Below, in pieces: positions 42,429-47,911 of a stretch of 47,911 nt of DNA. Both the position numbers and the translations under genes were made by a program. Position 1 is the first letter of the stretch; every line of letters starts with the position of its first letter. Under the pieces are notes generated by a model. That model made no database searches and was not told the origin of the DNA. It was given only the letters and a program-made list of their open reading frames with translations. The DNA lies in assembly GCA_035499575.1 (NCBI GenBank), contig DATJYN010000100.1, positions 1 through 47,911 on the forward strand, read 5' to 3'. The stretch comes from RBG-16-66-20 sp035499575 (GTDB lineage: Bacteria > Pseudomonadota > Gammaproteobacteria > Burkholderiales > SG8-39).

Positions 42429-43445
42429 ATGAAGGTTTACTACGACAAAGACGCCGATCTTTCGCTGATCAAGGGCAAGAAGGTCACCATCCTGGGCTAC
42501 GGCTCGCAGGGCCATGCGCACGCGCTCAACCTGCACGAGTCGGGCATGAAGGTCACGGTCGGCGTGCGCAAGGGCGGTCCCTCCTGGGACAAGGCGAAGA
42601 AGGCCGGCCTCAAGGTCGCCGACGTCGCCGAGGCGGTGAAGAGCGCCGACATCGTCATGATGCTGCTGCCCGACGAGCACATCGCCGCGGTGTACAACGA
42701 GTTCGTCGCGCCGAACCTGAAGAAAGGCGGCGCGCTGGCGTTCGCGCACGGCTTCAATGTGCACTACGGCCAGGTCGCGCCGCGCAAGGACATCGACGTC
42801 TGGATGGTCGCGCCGAAGGCGCCGGGCCACACCGTGCGCTCCACCTACGTGGCGGGTGGCGGCACGCCCTGCCTGGTGGCGGTCTACCAGAATCCGTCGA
42901 AGAAGGCGCGCGACATGGCGATCTCCTACGCCTCGGCGATCGGCGGCGGCAAGGCCGGCATCATCGAGACCAACTTCAAGGAAGAGACCGAGACCGACCT
43001 GTTCGGCGAGCAGGCGGTGCTGTGCGGCGGCTGCGTCGAGCTCGTCAAGGCGGGCTTCGACACGCTGGTGGACGCCGGCTACGCGCCCGAGATGGCCTAC
43101 TTCGAGTGCCTGCACGAGCTCAAGCTGATCGTCGACCTGATGTACGAGGGCGGCATCGGCACCATGAACTATTCGATCTCGAACAACGCCGAGTACGGCG
43201 AGTACGTGAGCGGCCCGAAGATCATCGACGAAGGCACGCGCCAGCGCATGAAGGAAGTGCTCGGCCGCATCCAGTCGGGCGCCTACGCGAAGGAGTTCGT
43301 GCTCGAGAACCGCGCCGGCGCGCCGACGCTGCTGTCCAAGCGCCGCATGACGGCCGACCTGCCGATCGAGAAGGTCGGCGGCCGCCTGCGCGAGATGATG
43401 CCCTGGATCCGCAAGAACCGCCTGGTCGACCAGTCCAAGAACTAG
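42429..43445 (+). CDS. ilvC: Ketol-acid reductoisomerase
   Basis: 338 residues, the usual class I length. The NADPH site is ILGYGSQGHAHALNLHESG; metal-binding residues are in IETNFKEETETDLFGEQ (Asp and Glu) and the C-terminal MYEGGIGTMNYSISNNAEYG. It isomerises and reduces acetolactate, the second step of branched-chain synthesis. ATG 42429 (MKVYYDKDADLS) is the family start; an upstream in-frame ATG 12 bases earlier is ignored. Its stop overlaps the psd start by one base. Confidence 0.97.
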   Translation: MKVYYDKDADLSLIKGKKVTILGYGSQGHAHALNLHESGMKVTVGVRKGGPSWDKAKKAGLKVADVAEAVKSADIVMMLLPDEHIAAVYNEFVAPNLKKGGALAFAHGFNVHYGQVAPRKDIDVWMVAPKAPGHTVRSTYVAGGGTPCLVAVYQNPSKKARDMAISYASAIGGGKAGIIETNFKEETETDLFGEQAVLCGGCVELVKAGFDTLVDAGYAPEMAYFECLHELKLIVDLMYEGGIGTMNYSISNNAEYGEYVSGPKIIDEGTRQRMKEVLGRIQSGAYAKEFVLENRAGAPTLLSKRRMTADLPIEKVGGRLREMMPWIRKNRLVDQSKN

Positions 43446-44110
43446 TGCGGCGGTACCCGCATCCGATCATTGCCAGGGAAGGCTGGCCTTTCCTGGCAAT
43501 CGCCTTTGCCGTATCGCTGCTCGCGATTTTTATTCTCGGCTTCGCGTGGTCGTTGCCGTTCTGGCTGGTCGCGCTCTTCATACTCCAGTTTTTCCGCGAT
43601 CCCGGCCGCGAAGCGCCCGGGGACCCGCAGGCGGTGGTCTCGCCCGCGGACGGGCGCGTGGTCATGGTCGGCAAGGCCACCGATCCCTACCTGAACCGCG
43701 AAGCGCTGAAGATCTCGGTGTTCATGAACGTCTTCAACGTGCACTCCAACCGCTCGCCGGTGGACGGCGCGGTGAAGCAGCGCTGGTACCACGCCGGCTC
43801 CTTCCTGAACGCGGCGCTCGACAAGGCCTCGCTCGAGAACGAGCGCAACGCGCTGTGGCTGCGGACCCGCGGCGGCCAGGACGTCACCTGCGTGCAGATC
43901 GCGGGTTTGGTCGCGCGCCGGATTCTCTGCTATGTTGACGCGGGCGCCAATCTGGAGAGAGGGCAGCGCTATGGCTTCATCCGCTTTGGCTCGCGCGTCG
44001 ACCTCTACCTGCCGCCCGACGCGCAGCCCAGGGCCGCGCTCGGCGACAAGGTCTATGCCACGGAAAGCGTGCTCGCATGGCTGACGCCCCCGGGCGCGAG
44101 CCGGCCGTAG
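43445..44110 (+). CDS. psd: Phosphatidylserine decarboxylase, short form
   Basis: 221 residues beginning at GTG 43445, which shares its G with the ilvC TAG. One or two N-terminal helices (PFLAIAFAVSLLAIFILGF) are followed by PADGRVVMVG, the FMNVFNVHSNRSPVDG signature and the self-cleavage site FGSRVDLYLP (G182-S183), where Ser becomes the pyruvoyl group. It makes phosphatidylethanolamine. The ~220-residue length marks the short, archaetidylserine-decarboxylase-like form rather than the ~320-residue E. coli type. It overlaps pssA by 34 bases. Confidence 0.94.
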   Translation: MRRYPHPIIAREGWPFLAIAFAVSLLAIFILGFAWSLPFWLVALFILQFFRDPGREAPGDPQAVVSPADGRVVMVGKATDPYLNREALKISVFMNVFNVHSNRSPVDGAVKQRWYHAGSFLNAALDKASLENERNALWLRTRGGQDVTCVQIAGLVARRILCYVDAGANLERGQRYGFIRFGSRVDLYLPPDAQPRAALGDKVYATESVLAWLTPPGASRP

Positions 44111-44895
44111 AGGGCGGGCAGGCCGCAGGCCTGCAGGCTGCGCACCCCGATTCGCTGCGCGACCTCCGGCGCCGCGGCATCTACCTGCTGCCCAACCTCT
44201 TCACCACGGGCGTCCTGTTCAGCGGCTTCTTCGCCACCGTGCAGGCGATGAACGGGCATTTCGATACCGCCTGCATCGCCATCTACGTGGCGATGGTGCT
44301 GGACGGCATGGACGGCCGCGTTGCGCGCTGGACCAATACGCAGAGCGAGTTCGGCGCCCAATACGACAGCATCGCCGACATGGTGGCTTTCGGCGCCGCG
44401 CCGGCGCTGGTGGCCTACACCTGGGTCCTGAAAGACCTCGGCACCGCGGGCTGGATTGGCGCGTTCATCTATTGCGCGGGCGCGGGCATCCGCCTTGCGC
44501 GCTTCAACGTCAACATCGGCGTCGTGGACAAGCGCTATTTCCAGGGCATGCCGAGCCCCTCCGGTGCGGCCTTGCTGAGCGGACTCATCTGGACGCTCAC
44601 CGACTTCGGCCTGTCGCCCGACAAGTGGTACATCATCGCCGGCGTCACCTGGCTGACGGCCGTCTTCGCGGGCTGGACGATGGTCTCCAACGTGCCGTTC
44701 TACAGCTTCAAGGAGTACAACTGGCGCAGCCGCGTGCCGCTATGGGTGATCCTTGCCGCGGTACTGCTGCTCTCGGTCGTCGCCTCGCGCCCCTCACTCG
44801 TGCTCTTCGTCATGATTCTCGCCTATGCCATCTCCGGCTACGTGATGTGGGCGATGGGCCATCGCCGTGCCCGGCCCGTGCTGCCTGAAGAGTGA
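44077..44895 (+). CDS. pssA: CDP-diacylglycerol-serine O-phosphatidyltransferase
   Basis: 272 residues of the membrane CDP-alcohol phosphatidyltransferase kind. The active-site motif is complete: D76-x2-D79-G80-x2-A83-R84-x8-G93-x3-D97-x3-D101. About eight helices start at residue ~35 (IYLLPNLFTTGVLFSGF). It makes phosphatidylserine, the substrate of Psd, so the two overlapping genes perform consecutive steps. The first ~30 residues are unconserved. It ends one base before the convergent GT4 gene. Confidence 0.94.
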   Translation: MADAPGREPAVEGGQAAGLQAAHPDSLRDLRRRGIYLLPNLFTTGVLFSGFFATVQAMNGHFDTACIAIYVAMVLDGMDGRVARWTNTQSEFGAQYDSIADMVAFGAAPALVAYTWVLKDLGTAGWIGAFIYCAGAGIRLARFNVNIGVVDKRYFQGMPSPSGAALLSGLIWTLTDFGLSPDKWYIIAGVTWLTAVFAGWTMVSNVPFYSFKEYNWRSRVPLWVILAAVLLLSVVASRPSLVLFVMILAYAISGYVMWAMGHRRARPVLPEE

Positions 44896-44896
44896 G

Positions 44897-46147
44897 CTAG
44901 GTGCTCTGGGGCATGGGTGCCTGGGTGCGGCCGTCCCCCGAAGTGCCGTAGTGCACGGTCGTGGCGCCGGCCGCGACTTCAAGTACGGTTTCTAGCTGCC
45001 GCACCGCGCGACGCCAGTCGTAGGCAAGGGCGCGTTCCCGCGCGCGCTCCCCCAATGCCCGGACGCGCAGCGGATCGGCTGCCAAGCCGGCGGCTAGCGC
45101 TCGAAAGTCCTGCGCGTCGCCCAGGGCGGCGAGCAGCCCGTTTTCGCCGGAGCGGATCAACGCCGCCCCCGCCGCATAGTCGTAAGCCACCACCGCGAGG
45201 CCGCTCGCCAGCGCTTCGAGCGTCACGTTGCCGTAGGTCTCGGTGAGGCTCGGGAACAGGAACAGGTCCGCCGAGGCGTAATGCGCGGCCAGGTACTCTC
45301 CGCGCTGCATGCCGGCGAAAATCGCGTCCGGGCAGCGCGAGCGCAAATCTTCGCGCGCCGGCCCGTCGCCCACCAGTACCAGCCTGGCGCGCGGTTCGCG
45401 CCCGCGCGCCGCTGCGTAGGCATCGAGCAGGCCGTCGATGTTCTTCTCAGGCGCGAGGCGGCCGACGTGCAGCAGCACCGGGTCATCGGGTCCCGCGCCC
45501 CAACTCGCGCGCAGCGCCTGGCTGCGCCGCGCGGGATTGAACAGCGCCGTGTCGACGCCGCGCGCGACCACGCGCAGGCCGCGGAAGCCGAGCGCGGCCA
45601 GCTCGGCGCGCAGGGCGTCGGTGGGCACCAGCGTGAACAGCGTGCGGTTGTGGAACTTGCGCAGGTAGGCAAGGATCGGCTTGCCGAGCCAGGCGATGCC
45701 GTAGTGCCTGCTGTAGGCATGGAAATTCGTGCGGAAGTCGGATACCACCGGCAATTTGAGCTTGCGCGCCGCGCGCAGCGCCGACCAGCCGAGCGGTCCC
45801 TCGGTGACGATGTGCACGACGTCGGGGCGGCGGAACGCCCAGGCCTGCTCGAGCGCGCGCTTGGCGGGCAGCCCCATGCGCAGGTTCGGATACCGCGGGA
45901 TCGGCATGCCCTGCGTCAGCAGCTCCTGGAAGTGCTCGTTGCTGGCGGCCGGCTCGGCCCGGTTCTGGCGCGGCCGGATCAGCTGGATTTCATGGTTACG
46001 CTCGCGCAGTCCCTCGACGAAGCGGGCGGCGGTGAGCGACACGCCGTTGATCTCGGGCGGGTAAGTCTCGGTGACCACCGCCACGCGCAGGCTGCGGCGT
46101 GGGCGCAGCAGCTCCTGGAATTCGATCGGCGTCAGGATCTCGGGCAC
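44897..46147 (-). CDS. Glycosyltransferase family 4, possible lipid glycosyltransferase
   Basis: 416 residues. The N-terminal RVAVVTETYPPEINGVSLTAARFVEGLRERNHEIQLIRPRQ and SDFRTNFHAYSRHYG resemble the MgtA/SqdX-like group that glycosylates diacylglycerol. The donor site is LHVGRLAPEKNIDGLLDAY and PSLTETYGNVTLEALASGLAVVAYDYAA. The start is GTG 46147, the only plausible one before the first strand. Lipid as the acceptor is inference from group resemblance and the neighbouring phospholipid genes. SQDG synthase is possible but cannot be shown. Confidence 0.82.
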   Translation of the reverse strand: MPEILTPIEFQELLRPRRSLRVAVVTETYPPEINGVSLTAARFVEGLRERNHEIQLIRPRQNRAEPAASNEHFQELLTQGMPIPRYPNLRMGLPAKRALEQAWAFRRPDVVHIVTEGPLGWSALRAARKLKLPVVSDFRTNFHAYSRHYGIAWLGKPILAYLRKFHNRTLFTLVPTDALRAELAALGFRGLRVVARGVDTALFNPARRSQALRASWGAGPDDPVLLHVGRLAPEKNIDGLLDAYAAARGREPRARLVLVGDGPAREDLRSRCPDAIFAGMQRGEYLAAHYASADLFLFPSLTETYGNVTLEALASGLAVVAYDYAAGAALIRSGENGLLAALGDAQDFRALAAGLAADPLRVRALGERARERALAYDWRRAVRQLETVLEVAAGATTVHYGTSGDGRTQAPMPQST

Positions 46148-46183
46148 GGCGGCATTTTGCGGACGATCTGCGACCGGAGCGTG

Positions 46184-46199
46184 ACGGTACGGTTACGGT
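46184..46199. repeat. Three short ACGGT direct repeats upstream of the Mpo1-like gene
   Basis: ACGGT occurs at 46184-46188, 46189-46193 and 46195-46199 in the 175-base divergent gap between the GT4 gene and the membrane protein gene. It could be an operator, but three five-base repeats in high-G+C DNA can also occur by chance. The rest of this gap shows no clear promoter. Confidence 0.3.
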
Positions 46200-46322
46200 T
46201 TCGCGATGCCGGCATCCCGCTGTCGCTGAATTTTCATCGTTTCATCTCGAAGTTGTAGCAATTCCTTCGTAGGGTGCGCTGCTATCGGGCCATGCGCCCA
46301 CGCAGCCACGGAGGTAAAAACA

Positions 46323-46931
46323 ATGAAAAGCTTCCTGCAGGCCCTCGAAATCCAGCGCTGGGACGACCACCGCTACTACCACCACAGCCGGATCAACCAG
46401 TCGCTGCATTTCGTCAGCGCCTCCAGCTTCCTGTGCGCCTACGCGATGCTGTTCTGCTACCCGGTGGCGTCCGCGCTGATCGGCTGGCTGGTCGCCATGA
46501 CGGCGCGCCAGTCGGGACATTTCTTTTTCGAGCCGAAGGGTTACGACCACGTAAACCAGGCGACGCACGAGTACAAGGAAGAAATCAAGGTGGGCTACAA
46601 CCTGCGCCGCAAGATCCTGCTGTACGTCGCCTGGGCGCTGGCGCCGCTGCCTCTGCTCGCCGATCCAAGTTATTTCGGTTTCTTTGAAACGGCGAAAACC
46701 CCGCAAGACGTGGTCCACCACGTTGCCATCATCTGGCTCGCGCTGGGCGCCGGGGGGCTGCTGTTCCGCACCGTGCACCTGTTCTTCATCCGCGACGTGC
46801 AGACCGGCCTGGTGTGGATGACGAAGATCCTCACCGACCCGTTCCACGACCTGAAACTCTACTACCGCGCGCCGCTCGCCCTGATGCGCGGCGAGCTGAT
46901 CGACTCCTCGCTGCGCGCGCAGCGAGGTTAG
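46323..46931 (+). CDS. Histidine-rich membrane protein, Mpo1/DUF962-like
   Basis: 202 residues with about four hydrophobic stretches. Residues 16-70 carry YYHHSRINQSLHF (H20, H21, N25, H29) and then ARQSGHFFFEP (H66, E70), with further His at 76 and 82. The N-x2-LH and Q-x-GH-x2-FE pattern resembles Mpo1/DUF962 proteins, iron-dependent dioxygenases that shorten 2-hydroxy fatty acids. A strong GGAGG lies eight bases before ATG 46323. The end converges with the aminotransferase gene, overlapping by four bases. The Mpo1 relation is a motif-level judgement. Confidence 0.75.
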   Translation: MKSFLQALEIQRWDDHRYYHHSRINQSLHFVSASSFLCAYAMLFCYPVASALIGWLVAMTARQSGHFFFEPKGYDHVNQATHEYKEEIKVGYNLRRKILLYVAWALAPLPLLADPSYFGFFETAKTPQDVVHHVAIIWLALGAGGLLFRTVHLFFIRDVQTGLVWMTKILTDPFHDLKLYYRAPLALMRGELIDSSLRAQRG

Positions 46932-47911
46932 AAGCGTTGGGCGATCAATTCCCGCAGGATTCCGCGCTTGATGGACTTGTTGGTGAGCGCGGGGTTCTGC
47001 CACCACCAGCCGTCCGCCAGCATCGCACGCGCCGCGGCCAGGAACCGGTCGCAAACGGTCTCGAAATCGGCTTCGCTGTAGTTCAGGCTGAAGATCAGGC
47101 GCCCGGTGCCGACCCAGCTGAGAGCCAGGCCCTCGGCGCGCAGGTAGTACTGCAGCATCCAGTTGTAGCGCGAGGCCCGCGTGTAGCAGACCGTCCAGAT
47201 CGAGGAGAGGTTGGCGACGCGCACCGGCAGGCCTGCTTCCTCCAGCCGGGCATTGAGCCTGCGCGCGCGGCCGTTCCAGCGTTCGTCGAGTCCCTCGTAA
47301 AGCGCCTGCACATCCGGCTGTTCGATGCGCTCGAGGAACACCTGCATGGCGCCCATCACGTAGGGATGCGAATTGAAGGTGCCGCGCGCGAAGCAGATGT
47401 CGGCGGGCCGGTTGTCGCGGTAGCGCTTCATCAGCTCTTTGCGCCCGCACACCACGCCCACCGGCAGGCCGCCGCCCAGCGTCTTGCCGTAGGTGACCAT
47501 GTCGGCGCGCACGCCGAAGTATTCCTGCGCGCCGCCGGGTGCCAGCCGGAAGCCGACGAATACTTCGTCGAAGATCAGCACGATGCCGCGCTCGCTGCAG
47601 ACTTCGCGCAGGCGCCGCAGCCAGGCGGCATAGGCCTCGCGGTCGAAATGCGCGCTGCGCGCGCTGTCCACCAGCGAGCCGTCCGAGGGCGCGTTCATGT
47701 TCGGATGCAGCGCCTGCAGCGGGTTGACCAGCACGCAGGCGATGTCGCGCCGCCGGCGCAGCACGCGCAGCGAATCCTCGTCCATGTCCTTGAGGGTGTA
47801 GGTCTCGCGCTGCGGCACCGGGTTGCCGATGCCGGGCTGCACGCCTTCCCACCAGCCGTGGTAGGCGCCGCAGAAGCGCACCAGGTGCGAACGGCGCGTA
47901 TGGTAGCGGGC
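46928..47911 (-). CDS. Class-III (glutamate-1-semialdehyde-aminomutase-like) aminotransferase, 5'-partial
   Basis: The frame is open to the right edge, so the N-terminus is missing; about 327 residues are visible. RFCGAYHGWWEGV is the cofactor-side His region; VLIFDEVFVGFRLAPGGAQ holds the PLP-binding Asp; MVTYGKTLGGGLPVGVVCG holds the Schiff-base Lys; and RGTFNSHPYVMGAM closes the site. It is HemL-like in sequence but its setting beside a glycosyltransferase and a lipid-like gene makes haem synthesis unlikely. The substrate is not known. Confidence 0.85.
   Translation of the reverse strand, partial: ARYHTRRSHLVRFCGAYHGWWEGVQPGIGNPVPQRETYTLKDMDEDSLRVLRRRRDIACVLVNPLQALHPNMNAPSDGSLVDSARSAHFDREAYAAWLRRLREVCSERGIVLIFDEVFVGFRLAPGGAQEYFGVRADMVTYGKTLGGGLPVGVVCGRKELMKRYRDNRPADICFARGTFNSHPYVMGAMQVFLERIEQPDVQALYEGLDERWNGRARRLNARLEEAGLPVRVANLSSIWTVCYTRASRYNWMLQYYLRAEGLALSWVGTGRLIFSLNYSEADFETVCDRFLAAARAMLADGWWWQNPALTNKSIKRGILRELIAQRF

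Noticed and set aside
44897..46147. SqdX-type SQDG synthase completing a sulfolipid pathway with the SQD1 homologue
   Set aside because: The N-terminal motif is shared by several lipid-directed GT4 groups, and it lies 28 kb from sqdB. Resemblance alone does not support the call.

Overview
The window is a compact, high-G+C stretch of a betaproteobacterial chromosome. The evidence is the gene order ilvI-ilvH-ilvC-psd-pssA, the pepA/lptFG divergence with pepA-holC-small protein-valS, and the RNA polymerase sigma factor-DUF3619-DUF3106-RDD operon. The genus cannot be fixed from sequence reading alone. I found no tRNA, rRNA, insertion sequence, phage gene or CRISPR array. No intergenic gap exceeds about 175 bases, and most neighbours overlap or sit within 20 bases.

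Bases 1-20,055 (with the GH43 gene up to 21,070) form a surface-glycan region. It holds a partial SPINDLY/OGT-type transferase, two multi-membrane GT39-like proteins, GtrA, a UDP-galactopyranose-mutase-like flavoprotein, at least eight glycosyltransferases of the GT2, GT4 and HlpA-like kinds, two FkbM-type methyltransferases, a Wzx-type flippase, a TPR-DUF5672 protein and a GH43 lipoprotein. Its most striking member is a close homologue of UDP-sulfoquinovose synthase (SQD1/SqdB) placed among glycosyltransferases, which suggests a sulfosugar in the exported glycan.

Bases 21,085-30,888 hold moaC, a BepA-like M48 protease, a lone ChrB-like gene, and a three-gene molybdoenzyme operon best read as the cytoplasmic sulfite dehydrogenase SoeABC. 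TusA and an unknown small protein follow directly. A Tat-exported aldo/keto reductase-like protein and a DUF2867 gene in a lower-G+C patch close this part. Sulfite is the substrate of SoeABC and also the sulfur donor of SQD1-type enzymes, so two sulfite-linked functions lie about 8 kb apart. That link is inference.

Bases 30,899-44,895 are housekeeping: valS, holC, pepA, lptFG, the sigma-factor operon, and branched-chain amino acid genes running on into phosphatidylethanolamine synthesis (psd, pssA). A clear sigma-70-type promoter precedes ilvI.

Bases 44,897-47,911 carry a GT4 glycosyltransferase, a histidine-rich membrane protein resembling Mpo1/DUF962, and a partial class-III aminotransferase. 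This may be a small lipid-modification locus.
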